Of a DNA stretch of 64,000 nucleotides, positions 45,865 to 54,929 are shown piece by piece. Every line of letters starts with the position of its first letter. Within the stretch, counting starts at the first letter, position 1. Source of the DNA: Hyphomicrobiales bacterium (GTDB lineage: Bacteria > Pseudomonadota > Alphaproteobacteria > Rhizobiales > Rhizobiaceae); NCBI GenBank assembly GCA_900466475.1, contig UBMI01000015.1:62001-126000 (forward strand). The letters run 5' to 3'. The position numbers and the translations under genes were made by a program. The notes under the pieces were generated by a model, which saw nothing but the letters and a program-made list of their open reading frames with translations, was not told the DNA's origin and searched no databases.

Positions 45865-46321
45865 GATTCGTCTCATTCTCGGCGACCGGAGACCGGCACG
45901 CCTGCACCAGGTTCGTCTTCATTACGGATAGGATATGGAAAAGCTGCTCGCGCTGTTCGGGCGCGATGCTTTCCAGTGCTTCGCCGCGGGTCACGTCGCC
46001 GATCTCACGCATTTCGGCGAGAATCGGATGGGCTGCCTCGCGCATGTAAAGCAGCCAGATGCGTCGGTCGGTCGGGTGCTGGCGGCGCTCGATCAGGCCG
46101 CGCTCGGCGAGCTTGTCCAGGATGCGGACCAGGGTGATCGGCTCGATTTCGAGGATTTCGGCAAGCCCGCTCTGATGGATGCCCTCATTGTTGGCGAGAT
46201 AGGCCAGCGTCTGCCACTGAGACCGCGTCAGCCCAAGGTCCTTTGCGCGCTGCTCGAACCGCTTGCGCAGCAGGCGGGCGACGTCGTGCAGAAGAAAACC
46301 GAGTGTTGGATTGTTGGTCAT
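45857..46321 (-). CDS. MarR-family transcriptional regulator of the EmrAB-like pump
   Basis: 154 residues. The MarR winged helix is LTRSQWQTLAYLANNEGIHQSGLAEILEIEPITLVRILDKLAERGLIERRQHPTDRRIWLLYM (about 30-92), flanked by dimerisation helices. Such repressors bind the promoter of their own operon and release it on binding phenolic or lipophilic ligands. It is the first gene of the regulator-adaptor-pump operon; a palindrome sits 20 bases before its start codon. Confidence 0.92.
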   Translation of the reverse strand: MTNNPTLGFLLHDVARLLRKRFEQRAKDLGLTRSQWQTLAYLANNEGIHQSGLAEILEIEPITLVRILDKLAERGLIERRQHPTDRRIWLLYMREAAHPILAEMREIGDVTRGEALESIAPEQREQLFHILSVMKTNLVQACRSPVAENETNHG

Positions 46322-46815
46322 TTACCTTCGCCGGCTAGTAATAAGCATCCTTATGATAATGGTAGATATATTGAGCATGTGCAATGCACAAGCATGCAGC
46401 CTCAAGATTCCGCAGCTGCGGCCAAAATGCCGCAGCCCACCGTTCGGCGAGCCTTCCGATCTGGTTTTGAGAGACCCGAGCTGGCGTCGAAACGCCTCGC
46501 GCAAATGTGATAACGCGACACATCCGCAGAAATGCAGGGGTTTGCGGAACGCCAAATCAATGCGAACAATTGGCGTTTGCAATTTTTGGATTCTCCCGTT
46601 TATAGTCTGTCTTCATAGGGTTACGGAGATCAGGATTTTCTCCTTCCGGTTGATTTCGAGGTGCTGGCTTGCACCTGTCATCTTCCCGGCAGCCACGCAT
46701 GAGTAGAATTCGGACTTAGGACGAAGGCTCATGCTTTCGTCCCGGCAGACATGAACAGCAATTTTCAGGCATAGGTTCAGGCGGCTGCATTCGGCCGCCC
46801 GCAAGGGGGACCGGA
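46322..46815. promoter_or_regulatory. Divergent intergenic region between the EmrAB-like and second RND operons
   Basis: About 490 bases without a credible gene. It holds a perfect 12-base palindrome CCGCAGCTGCGG (46410-46421) and a hairpin GGACGAA/TTCGTCC (46719-46742). A third hairpin, GGCGGC/GCCGCC (46780-46799), ends just before the AAGGGGG ribosome site of the RND adaptor gene and may affect its translation. Promoters are not recognisable with confidence. Confidence 0.45.
46341..46354. promoter_or_regulatory. Candidate MarR operator
   Basis: ATAAG-CATC-CTTAT, a perfect 5-bp inverted repeat in an AT-rich stretch 20 bases upstream of the marR-type start codon. The position fits autorepression. 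Confidence 0.45.
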
Positions 46816-47991
46816 ATGGCTTATTCGTTTCGACAGACACTGGCGCTCGGCTGCTTTGCGGCCCTCCTGCCGCTTATCGCTGAAGCGCAGCAAGCGGCTG
46901 CCCCCCCGCCCGTCACCGTTGCCAAGCCCGTGGTGCGCGATGTGGTCGACAATGACGAGTTCATCGGCCGTTTTGAACCGGTCGACGAGGTCTCGGTCCG
47001 CTCGCGCGTCGGCGGCTACCTGCAGGAAGTCGACTTCACCGACGGCGCTCTGGTGAAAAAGGGCGACCGGCTCTTCGTCATCGATCAGAGGCCGTTCGTC
47101 ACCGCACTCAATCAGGCCAATGCCGCACTTGAAGCGTCGAAATCGGCTCTGGTCTTTGCCGACGCACAATATAAGCGCGCCCAGTCGCTGGCTTCGAGCG
47201 GCAGCCAATCGGCCCAGACACTGGACGATCGCCGCCGCGAATTCGATTCGGCGCAGGCCAATGTCCGCGGCGCGCAGGCTGCAGCCGATCGCGCTGCGCT
47301 CGACATGGAATATACCGAGATCGCCGCCCCCCTCAGCGGCCGCATCGACCGGCGCCTGATCTCTGCCGGCAATCTCGTGCAGACCGACCAGACAGTGCTC
47401 ACGACGATTGTTTCTCTCGACCCGATCGATTTCTATTTCGATGTCGATGAGCGCCGCCTGCTCAACTTCGCAGATACGGCACGCAAGCTCGGCAAGGATC
47501 TCCAGCAGGGCGGCGGCGGACTGGATGTCACCGTGACGATCTCGGATCCCAATGCAAAACCGTTCCAGGGGAAACTCGATTTCGCCGAGAACCGGATCGA
47601 CAACGAGAGCGGCACCATTCGTCTGCGTGCCCGCTTCCCCAATCCCGATCTCGTTCTTCAGCCCGGCCTCTTCGGCCGCATTCAGGTTGAAGCCTCCAAC
47701 ACCTACCAGGCCATTCTCGTCCCTGACGAGGCAATCGGCTCTGACCAGAACGAGCGCGTCGTCTACGTCGTCGGCGCCGATGGCACCGTGTCGACCAAGT
47801 CCGTGAGGCCCGGTCCGCGGCTCTACGGTTACCGTGTCATTCGTGAAGGCCTCGACGGCACCGAGACGATCATCGTCAACGGCCTGATACGCGCCCGACC
47901 GGGTGCGAAGGTAACACCTCAGATGACCGAATTGCCCAAGCAGCGGACGGATGCTCCGCCGGAAACAGCCGGCGCGGAGAGCGGCCAATGA
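46816..47991 (+). CDS. RND efflux periplasmic adaptor (second system)
   Basis: 391 residues. It has a signal peptide (MAYSFRQTLALGCFAALLPLIAEA), the half-lipoyl block VSVRSRVGGYLQEVDFTDGALVKKGDRLFVIDQRPF, an alpha-hairpin (about 100-165), EYTEIAAPLSGRIDRRLISAGNLV, and barrel and membrane-proximal domains ending with VNGLIRARPGAKVTPQM. GGGGGACCGGA precedes the ATG. It overlaps the permease gene by 4 bases (ATGA). Brucella BepD/BepF are of this type, but I cannot say which this matches. Confidence 0.94.
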   Translation: MAYSFRQTLALGCFAALLPLIAEAQQAAAPPPVTVAKPVVRDVVDNDEFIGRFEPVDEVSVRSRVGGYLQEVDFTDGALVKKGDRLFVIDQRPFVTALNQANAALEASKSALVFADAQYKRAQSLASSGSQSAQTLDDRRREFDSAQANVRGAQAAADRAALDMEYTEIAAPLSGRIDRRLISAGNLVQTDQTVLTTIVSLDPIDFYFDVDERRLLNFADTARKLGKDLQQGGGGLDVTVTISDPNAKPFQGKLDFAENRIDNESGTIRLRARFPNPDLVLQPGLFGRIQVEASNTYQAILVPDEAIGSDQNERVVYVVGADGTVSTKSVRPGPRLYGYRVIREGLDGTETIIVNGLIRARPGAKVTPQMTELPKQRTDAPPETAGAESGQ

Positions 47992-50900
47992 GATTTGCCC
48001 ATTTCTTCGTAGACCGGCCGATCTTTGCGGCCGTCATCTCCATTGTTCTCCTTGTTGTCGGCAGCATTGCCTACACGCAATTGCCGGTCTCCCAATATCC
48101 GGAGATTGCACCGCCCACCATCGTCGTGCGCACCTCCTATCCGGGCGCCGACCCGCAGACGATTGCCGATACGGTTTCGACCCCGCTTGAACAGCAGATC
48201 AACGGCGTCGAAGACATGCTCTACATGTCTTCCTATTCCAGTGCCGATGGCGCCATGTCGCTGACGATCACCTTCAAGCTCGGCACCGATCTCGACAAGG
48301 TCCAGGTTCTTGTGCAGAACCGCGTTTCCATCGCCCTGCCCCGACTTCCCGAGGAAGTTCAGCGTCTTGGCGTGACCACCGACAAGAGCTCGCCTGACCT
48401 GATGATGGTCGTGCACCTCCTGTCGCCGTCGCATCGTTATGACCAGCTCTACGTCTCGAATTACGCCCGCAACCGCATACGCGACGTTCTTGTACGCCTT
48501 GATGGCGTCGGTGACGTGCAGCTCTTCGGCGAGCGCCAGTATTCGATGCGAATCTGGCTGGATCCGGAAAAGCTCTCCGCCTACGGAATGACATCCGATG
48601 ACGTCGTCGCCGCATTGAGAGACCAGAACGTCCAGGTATCAGGCGGCAAGATCGGCGCTCCGCCGGTGACCGGCAAGAATGCGTTCGAATATACGGTGCG
48701 AACAGACGGACGTTTCTCGGATGTACGCCAGTTCCGGTACGTCATCGTGAAATCGACGGCCAGCGGCCGGCTCGTGTCGCTGCAGGATGTCGCCCGCATT
48801 GAACTCGGCGCACAGGATTACGTCACTAACAGTTATCTCAATAATGACCCGGCCGTCGCCCTCGGCATTTTCGCCCGGCCGGGAACCAATGCGCTGGATA
48901 CGGCCCATCAGATCCAGGGCATCATGAAGGATCTGTCGCAGAACTTCCCGCAGGGTCTGGAGTATCGCATCGTCTACGATACGACCGAATTCATCTCGGA
49001 TTCGATCAATGAAGTCTACAGGACCATCGCCGAGGCTGCGATCCTCGTGGCGATCGTCGTTCTCGTCTTCCTGCAATCCTGGCGAACCGCCCTCATTCCG
49101 ATCATCGCCATTCCCGTGTCGCTGATCGGCACCTTCGCCGTCCTGCTCGCCTTCGGCTTCTCTCTCAATATGCTGACGCTGTTCGGCCTCGTCCTGGCAA
49201 TCGGTATCGTCGTCGACGACGCGATCGTGGTAGTGGAAAATGTCGAGCGAAACTTGGCGCGCGGCATGACCCCGAAACAGGCGGCGCACGTCACGATGGA
49301 CGAAGTCGGGACCGCCGTGGTCGCCATCTCGCTGGTGCTAATCGCCGTGTTCGTGCCAACGGCCTTCATTCCGGGCATTTCCGGACAGTTCTACAAACAG
49401 TTCGCGGTGACGATTTCAGTCACGACGGCGATTTCCGCATTGAATTCGCTGACGCTTTCGCCCGCACTGGCAGGCATATTGCTGAAAACCCACGATCACG
49501 AAGCCAAGCGCAAGAACATCTTCTCCCAGTTGGGAAGCGGGCTTGCGAATGGCTTCAATCGCGGATTCGATCGAATGAGCTCTGGCTATTCCTGGATCGT
49601 CCGGCACCTCGTCAGCAGTTGGGTAGGATTGACAGCTTCGCTTGTTGTCTTCGCCGGCCTGCTCGGAGCGACATGGTATATGGGACAGAAGGTTCCCTCG
49701 GGCTTCATCCCGACAATGGACCAGGGTTACGCAATCGTCGTCATCCAGCTTCCGGACGGCGCCTCGCTGGCGCGTACCGACGCCGTCGTCAAGCAGGTGG
49801 GCGATATCGCCCGCACGGTGCCCGGTGTCGGCAATGCCGTGCAATTTGCCGGCTTCAGCGGGGCGACCTTCACGAACGCTTCGAATTCCGGCGTCGTCTT
49901 CGTCCCCTTCAAATCCTTTGCTGAACGTGAAGAGGGCGGCGAAACCGCCAACAAAATCATCGGCGAACTGTACGGCAAGCTGCAGAGCATCCAGGAAGCC
50001 TTCATCATTGCCATCCCGCCCCCATCCGTGCGCGGCGTCGGCAATTCCGGCGGCTTCAAGATGCAGATCTCGGATCTTGAAAACGCGGACATGACGCGCG
50101 TCCTTGGTCTGGCCCGCCAGATGATGGGTGCGGCTGCAACCACACCCGGCCTGACTGGCGTCTTCACGACATTCTCGGATGCAAGCCCGCAATATTTCCT
50201 GGCGATCGACCGCGACAAGGCACGGTTCCTGAATGTGCCGATCCCTAACATCTTCAACGCGCTCTCCATCAACCTCGGTACTGCCTATGTGAACGATTTC
50301 AACGCGTTCGGACGCGTCTACCAGGTTCGCGCCCAGGCCGACCGGCAATACCGCATGGACAGGGACGATATTCTCGCCCTGAAAGTTCGCTCGGCAACAG
50401 GCGCGCTGGTTCCGCTCGGCACCCTGATGGATATCCAGGATTCCAGCGGTCCGGCACTCGTCCAGCGCTACAACATGTATGTCTCGGTGCCGCTGCAGGG
50501 CAATCCGACACCCGGTACATCGACGGGCGACGCCATCAAGAAGATGGAGGGTCTGGCTGCGCAGATCCTGCCGCCGGGGACGACCTTCGAATGGACCGAG
50601 CTAGCCTATCAGGAAACCCACACCGGCAATACCGCGATCTACATCTTCGCCCTGTCTGTCATTTTCGTCTTCCTTGCGCTTGCCGCGCAATATGAAAGCT
50701 GGGTCCTGCCTTTGGCGATCATCCTTATTGTTCCGCTGGCAGTGCTCGCCGCGTTGATCGGCGTCTGGCTGAGGGGAATGGACAACAACGTCCTCACCCA
50801 GATCGGTCTGATCGTCCTGATCGGCCTTGCGGCCAAGAACGCCATTCTGATCGTCGAGTTTGCAAGACAGGCAGAAGAAGAGGGGAAAAGCGTCGTCGAT

Positions 50901-51167
50901 GCCGCAATCGAGGCAAGCCATCTTCGCCTGCGCCCGATCCTGATGACGGCCTTCGCCTTCATCTTTGGCGTCCTGCCGCTTGCCATCGCCACCGGCCCCG
51001 GTGCTGAAATGCGCCAGTCGCTCGGCACGGCCGTGTTCTCGGGCATGTTGGGTGTGACGATTTTCGGCCTGTTCCTGACGCCGGTTTTCTACGTCGTGCT
51101 GCGCCGCTGGCGCAAAAAGCCGGCAGAAGCGCCGGCTCACGTCGATGCGGAGGAGAATGCCGCCTGA
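47988..51167 (+). CDS. RND multidrug efflux permease (second system, HAE1 family)
   Basis: 1059 residues, 12 membrane helices. The start MRFAHFFVDRPIFAAVISIVLLVVG is typical. The relay Asp pair in GIVVDDAIVVVENVERN and the Lys in GLAAKNAILIVEFA are present, and the drug-binding loops appear complete (TVSTPLEQQINGVEDMLYMSS, PPPSVRGVGNSGGFKMQI). Co-translated with its adaptor. No channel gene follows; the next gene is convergent 7 bases on. It is similar in design to the pump at 32.6-35.8 kb, yet clearly a distinct paralogue. Confidence 0.95.
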   Translation: MRFAHFFVDRPIFAAVISIVLLVVGSIAYTQLPVSQYPEIAPPTIVVRTSYPGADPQTIADTVSTPLEQQINGVEDMLYMSSYSSADGAMSLTITFKLGTDLDKVQVLVQNRVSIALPRLPEEVQRLGVTTDKSSPDLMMVVHLLSPSHRYDQLYVSNYARNRIRDVLVRLDGVGDVQLFGERQYSMRIWLDPEKLSAYGMTSDDVVAALRDQNVQVSGGKIGAPPVTGKNAFEYTVRTDGRFSDVRQFRYVIVKSTASGRLVSLQDVARIELGAQDYVTNSYLNNDPAVALGIFARPGTNALDTAHQIQGIMKDLSQNFPQGLEYRIVYDTTEFISDSINEVYRTIAEAAILVAIVVLVFLQSWRTALIPIIAIPVSLIGTFAVLLAFGFSLNMLTLFGLVLAIGIVVDDAIVVVENVERNLARGMTPKQAAHVTMDEVGTAVVAISLVLIAVFVPTAFIPGISGQFYKQFAVTISVTTAISALNSLTLSPALAGILLKTHDHEAKRKNIFSQLGSGLANGFNRGFDRMSSGYSWIVRHLVSSWVGLTASLVVFAGLLGATWYMGQKVPSGFIPTMDQGYAIVVIQLPDGASLARTDAVVKQVGDIARTVPGVGNAVQFAGFSGATFTNASNSGVVFVPFKSFAEREEGGETANKIIGELYGKLQSIQEAFIIAIPPPSVRGVGNSGGFKMQISDLENADMTRVLGLARQMMGAAATTPGLTGVFTTFSDASPQYFLAIDRDKARFLNVPIPNIFNALSINLGTAYVNDFNAFGRVYQVRAQADRQYRMDRDDILALKVRSATGALVPLGTLMDIQDSSGPALVQRYNMYVSVPLQGNPTPGTSTGDAIKKMEGLAAQILPPGTTFEWTELAYQETHTGNTAIYIFALSVIFVFLALAAQYESWVLPLAIILIVPLAVLAALIGVWLRGMDNNVLTQIGLIVLIGLAAKNAILIVEFARQAEEEGKSVVDAAIEASHLRLRPILMTAFAFIFGVLPLAIATGPGAEMRQSLGTAVFSGMLGVTIFGLFLTPVFYVVLRRWRKKPAEAPAHVDAEENAA

Positions 51168-51174
51168 GCTAGTT

Positions 51175-51951
51175 TCAGGTGGAAAACAGGTAAACCTGTC
51201 CCTGCCAGAAACGGGCGACGGAGAGCCTGCCGCTTCGAAAGGCACGGGTATCGAGATTGAGCCGCATTGGCTGCACGTCCGGCTGGTCGCTGGGCGTGTG
51301 ACCATGCACGATGAGTTTCGGCAATGGCAGCGAGCTTTCCAGGAAACGCTGGCGGATGAAGGCCATGTCGTCATCGGCCTGTTCTTCGAGCGATACCCGC
51401 GGGTCGATGCCCGCATGAACGAAGGCGACATTGGGCGTATCGAGCATGATCGGCAGAGTGCGGATGAAATCGATATGCGTATGCGGCAGCGACTGGCGAA
51501 TGAAGGCGTCAAGTTGCGCGCCGGAGCGGAAGACGAGCGGCAGGTGATCGGGATCGAGACCGTAGGAGCGCAGAAGCTCAGCCGCCCCCATGGTCATCCA
51601 GTCGTCGTAGGACGCCCAGCCGTCGATATAGTCGAGCATGACGATCTCGTGGTTGCCGGCAAGGCAAATGCGCTCGAATCCTTCCGGCGCCGGGTCCATG
51701 AGATGGCTGATGACATGTGCCGATTGCGGACCGCGATCGATATAATCGCCGAGCATGACGATGAGCTTCTTGCCCGGCAGATGTTCTGCATCACGTACGA
51801 TCGCCTCTTCCGCTTTCTGCAGCAGGTCGAGACGACCATGCACGTCGCCGATGGCATAGGTCGGGATCTCTGCTATATCCATGCTCACGCGCGGGCGCGG
51901 CTGACGACCAGCCTTCGAACCCTCGCGGCTTCGTGCAAGAGAATCACTCAT
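51175..51951 (-). CDS. Calcineurin-like metallophosphoesterase (serine/threonine phosphatase type)
   Basis: About 258 residues with the full PPP-type metal motif set: GDVHGRLDLL near 35, GDYIDRGP near 68, GNHE near 99, then VHAGIDP and VHGHTP. It could act on phosphoproteins or on nucleotides (bacterial PrpA- or ApaH-like). Three ATGs occur in a row (51957, 51954, 51951); the last has the best AGGA spacing. It is convergent with the RND permease. No partner gene indicates its target. Confidence 0.88.
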   Translation of the reverse strand: MSDSLARSREGSKAGRQPRPRVSMDIAEIPTYAIGDVHGRLDLLQKAEEAIVRDAEHLPGKKLIVMLGDYIDRGPQSAHVISHLMDPAPEGFERICLAGNHEIVMLDYIDGWASYDDWMTMGAAELLRSYGLDPDHLPLVFRSGAQLDAFIRQSLPHTHIDFIRTLPIMLDTPNVAFVHAGIDPRVSLEEQADDDMAFIRQRFLESSLPLPKLIVHGHTPSDQPDVQPMRLNLDTRAFRSGRLSVARFWQGQVYLFST

Positions 51952-52113
51952 CATCATTCCTGATCAGTTCGCCGTCCCTTAACCATAACTAGAGCATACG
52001 GCAAGGCGATCAAGCTGGTAAGAAAATTCAACCAGCAGCGCTTTTGTGAAAAAACCGGCCTTACGCAAGCCGATGCAATCACGCACTTTTTTAGCTTTGG
52101 GAAAGAGTGGCAG

Positions 52114-53238
52114 ATGGGCACCGTATCGCAACTGCATGACAATGTGCGCCCTCCCGCGCACCGTATCGAGACCGAGGAAGAAGCTGTTTCCGCGGCACGC
52201 CAGCTTGCGGTCGTCTTCCGCCAGCGGGCCAACGAGCGCGATATCAACCGCCTCATGCCGAACGCCGAACTCGACGCGCTCTCGCAATCCGGCCTCACTG
52301 CAATCACCGTTCCGCCCGAATATACAGGGCTCGATATTTCCAACGCGTTGCTCGCCGAGATCGTCGCCATCATCGCCGAGAGCGATGCCTCGATCGGTAG
52401 TGTGCTGGCATCTCACTTCCGCGTGCTGGAAGGGCTGCGCAACCAGCCCTCCGAAGAACTGAAGACCGCCCTCTTCTACCGCGCGCTCGACGGCGACCGT
52501 TTTGCAGCAACCCGTTTTGCCGATCAGGCAGGCCTCGTTGCCGAGGGCTCCGGCTTTCGCCTGACAGGCAGATCGGAGCAGGCAGCCGCCATCCTTTTCT
52601 CCGACTGGATCGCCGCAGCAGCGATGGATCCCGCAGGCCGCCGGGTGACGCTGCATCTGCAGCGCGACAGCGATGAGTTGCAAACCGTGGACGATTGGGA
52701 TGCGTTCGGACTGCGCACCAACGGCACAGCAACGATGATTGCCGGCAAGCTGCATGTGAATGCCGATACCGTCAGCCTGGCCCCATCCGGCAGTCACACG
52801 ACGGAAAGTTCCTTGGGCCTTCTCCTGCAAGCAGCCGTCAGCCTCGGCATCGCCCGTGCGGCTTTTGCCGACCTGCTCGTCATGGCGAAGGACCCCTCTG
52901 CCCTCTTCGGCAAAATCGGCGAGCGCGCTGTTCGTATCGAAACAGCGACCGGCGCGTTGGAACGGGCCGGCCGCAAACTGGATATGGCGCAGGTAAGTCC
53001 CGCCGAGCCCGCCATGGCGGACGCCTATTTCTCTGCCTCCTCCGCCTGCCTCGGCGCGACCGAGGCGGCGTTGGACACCGCGAATGCCCTTTTCGAACTG
53101 GCCCGTGGTGCGACCGGCAGTATAGCGCTCAACCTCGACTGCCACTGGCGTAACGCTCGCATCCACGACATGACGATTCAGCGCGAGCCGCTGCTCAACA
53201 CGGCGGGCGCATATGTTCTGAAAATGAGAGAGAGCTGA
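52114..53238 (+). CDS. SfnB-like acyl-CoA-dehydrogenase-fold flavin oxidoreductase
   Basis: 374 residues with the acyl-CoA dehydrogenase / DszC-type fold. The N-terminal helical domain has RQRANERDINRLMPNAELDALSQSGLTAITVPPEYTGLDI and ASIGSVLASHFRVLEGL. The C-terminal helical domain ends NLDCHWRNARIHDMTIQREPLLNTAGAYVL, the usual end of the SfnB/DszC group. These FMN-dependent proteins are linked to use of sulfones and other organic sulfur. The convergent Rrf2-type gene next to it fits sulfur control. The substrate is unknown. Confidence 0.8.
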   Translation: MGTVSQLHDNVRPPAHRIETEEEAVSAARQLAVVFRQRANERDINRLMPNAELDALSQSGLTAITVPPEYTGLDISNALLAEIVAIIAESDASIGSVLASHFRVLEGLRNQPSEELKTALFYRALDGDRFAATRFADQAGLVAEGSGFRLTGRSEQAAAILFSDWIAAAAMDPAGRRVTLHLQRDSDELQTVDDWDAFGLRTNGTATMIAGKLHVNADTVSLAPSGSHTTESSLGLLLQAAVSLGIARAAFADLLVMAKDPSALFGKIGERAVRIETATGALERAGRKLDMAQVSPAEPAMADAYFSASSACLGATEAALDTANALFELARGATGSIALNLDCHWRNARIHDMTIQREPLLNTAGAYVLKMRES

Positions 53239-53284
53239 CGCAATTCCGGCAAACCGTGCCGCGCTTTTGCATCCGGAATTGCGT
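53238..53284. terminator. 12-bp inverted repeat between the SfnB-like and Rrf2 genes
   Basis: ACGCAATTCCGG (53238-53249) is repeated in perfect inverted form at 53273-53284 around a 23-base GC-rich loop. It starts at the last base of the SfnB-like stop codon and lies between convergent genes, as a bidirectional terminator would, though no T-tract is present. Confidence 0.5.
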
Positions 53285-53304
53285 GAAGATGAGAGGAGTG
53301 CGGA

Positions 53305-53766
53305 TCAGCTTGCGGCGGAAACCGGAAGCTTTTCCTCGACCGTTTCGACACCACCGCCAAGGACGAACTGTTCGAGCGTCATATTGTCGAGAATGGCAGC
53401 GATCGCGTCCCGCACTTCGGTCATCGAACGCCGCACCTGACAGGTCTCGGGATCAGAACAGTCGTCGCAGGCCTCATAAGCTGTTCGGCTTGCGCAGCGG
53501 ATCGGCGCAAGTGGCCCGTCCAGCGTGCGGATGACATGACCGATGCGGATCTCAGAGGCTGGCCGCGAAAGCGAATAACCACCACCCGGTCCCTTCTTCG
53601 ATCGAAGGATACCGACATTGCGCAATTCCAGGAGGATCGTATCAAGGAATTTCTTCGGGATGTTGTTGCGCGAAGCGATATCATTGATGAAGGCGGTCTC
53701 GCCCGGCGCCAGCCGCGCCAGATCAACGAGCGCCTTCAATCCGTATTTTCCCTTTTTCGTCAACAT
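53305..53766 (-). CDS. Rrf2-family transcriptional regulator
   Basis: 153 residues. A winged helix (MLTKKGKYGLKALVDLARLAPGETAFINDIASRNNIPKKFLDTILLELRNVGILRSKKGPGGGYSL) is followed by a cysteine-rich segment with four Cys (CASRTAYEACDDCSDPETC, near 90-108). This could hold an Fe-S cluster or sense thiols as in IscR, NsrR or CymR-like proteins; the spacing is not exactly that of IscR or of rhizobial RirA. The start at 53766 is the conserved MLTKKGKYG; a longer frame is not family-like. Control of the neighbouring flavin oxidoreductase is plausible. Confidence 0.88.
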   Translation of the reverse strand: MLTKKGKYGLKALVDLARLAPGETAFINDIASRNNIPKKFLDTILLELRNVGILRSKKGPGGGYSLSRPASEIRIGHVIRTLDGPLAPIRCASRTAYEACDDCSDPETCQVRRSMTEVRDAIAAILDNMTLEQFVLGGGVETVEEKLPVSAAS

Positions 53767-53977
53767 CTCGATCGCCCTGCACTTTGCGGCATTATGCTTG
53801 CGTAATAACAGGGAAATAGAGTCAAAACCATGAAGAGACAACAAAATAACCCGTTTTTATAGGTTATTTCGACTATCTATGTTGCCGTAAAACCGCGCCT
53901 TCAAGTCTCTTGGCACCTGCCAAGATTGATGAGCCGGCCCCGCCCTGGACACGTCTAAGCGGGACCGGAAACACGAA

Positions 53978-54766
53978 CTATACCGTCTTCAGCATACCGC
54001 CATCGACGAAATAGGTAGAGCCGATGCTGTAGCTCGACCGGTCGGAGCAGAGGAAGACGAAGAAATTTGCAAGCTCCTCCGGCGTGCCGAACCGCTTGGA
54101 CGAGGCATGTTCATCCGCCACGCTCTGCAAATATCCCTCCCAGTCGCCGCCCGTCTCAGCCGTCAGCTGCTTGGCGGTCTTGATCCAGTCGGGCGTCAGA
54201 ATAAGGCCGGCATTGACGCAGTTGACGCGAATCTTATCCTTCACGAGTTCCGTCGAGAGCGTCTTGGAAAACATCATCAACGCCGCCTTGGTGACGTTGT
54301 AGATCGGCTCGTACCAGAGCGGCTGCACGGCGCAGATGGAGGCGTTGTGAAGGATCACGCCGCCGCCGCGCCTCTTCATTTGTGGGGCGATCCCACGGGC
54401 GAGACGCACGGCTGCCATTACATGCAGATCAAAATAGGCCTGCCATTTTTCATCGGGCGCTTCCATAACCGTCTCGTTGGAGCCGGTGCCGGCATTGTTG
54501 ATCAGAATGTCCGCGCCGCCGCGCTCGGCAGCTGCAGCAATGATTGCCTCCGTACCTTCTACGGTCGCAACATCGCTTTCGACCGCAATGGCGCTGACGC
54601 CGTATTTTTCGGCGATGCGCACCGCCTCTGTATCCAGCCGCTCGCGTCCACGCGCAGACAAGATGAGGTTGGCGCCTTCTGCTGCCAGCCCTTCGGCGAT
54701 CGCAAGCCCGATGCCGACCGAGCCGCCGGTGATGACAGCGGTCTTACCCTTCAATCCGAGATCCAT
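53978..54766 (-). CDS. Short-chain dehydrogenase/reductase of the carbohydrate module
   Basis: A 262-residue classical SDR. It has TGGSVGIGLAIAEGLAAEG (near 13), NNAGTGSN (near 90), the Ser in ILHNASICA, and YNVTK as the catalytic pair (near 157-161). The C-terminus GSTYFVDGGMLKTV is typical. GGGAGG lies 6 bases before the ATG. It is divergent from the hydroxypyruvate-isomerase-like gene across 163 bases. The pairing suggests work on a sugar or sugar acid, but the substrate is unknown. Confidence 0.9.
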   Translation of the reverse strand: MDLGLKGKTAVITGGSVGIGLAIAEGLAAEGANLILSARGRERLDTEAVRIAEKYGVSAIAVESDVATVEGTEAIIAAAAERGGADILINNAGTGSNETVMEAPDEKWQAYFDLHVMAAVRLARGIAPQMKRRGGGVILHNASICAVQPLWYEPIYNVTKAALMMFSKTLSTELVKDKIRVNCVNAGLILTPDWIKTAKQLTAETGGDWEGYLQSVADEHASSKRFGTPEELANFFVFLCSDRSSYSIGSTYFVDGGMLKTV

Positions 54767-54929
54767 GAAATCCTCCCAATCCGGCCGGCGGTCCGGCCAA
54801 TTCGCCAACTCTTCCGGCATTGGCTCTGCCCGTCAAGCCGTGGCGAAAAATCATCTGCACCGGGAGCCGATCCCTCTTGTCGCAGGCCGGGATCTGTCGC
54901 ATGCCTGCAGCGATAGTGGAGGAGTTTTC

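Noticed and set aside
46263..46706. Possible small protein in the gap between the MarR and RND adaptor genes
   Set aside because: Irregular composition, no ribosome site and overlap with the MarR gene.
54477..54929. Long N-terminal extension of the hydroxypyruvate-isomerase-like frame
   Set aside because: Antisense to the SDR gene; family start and ribosome site are at 54930.
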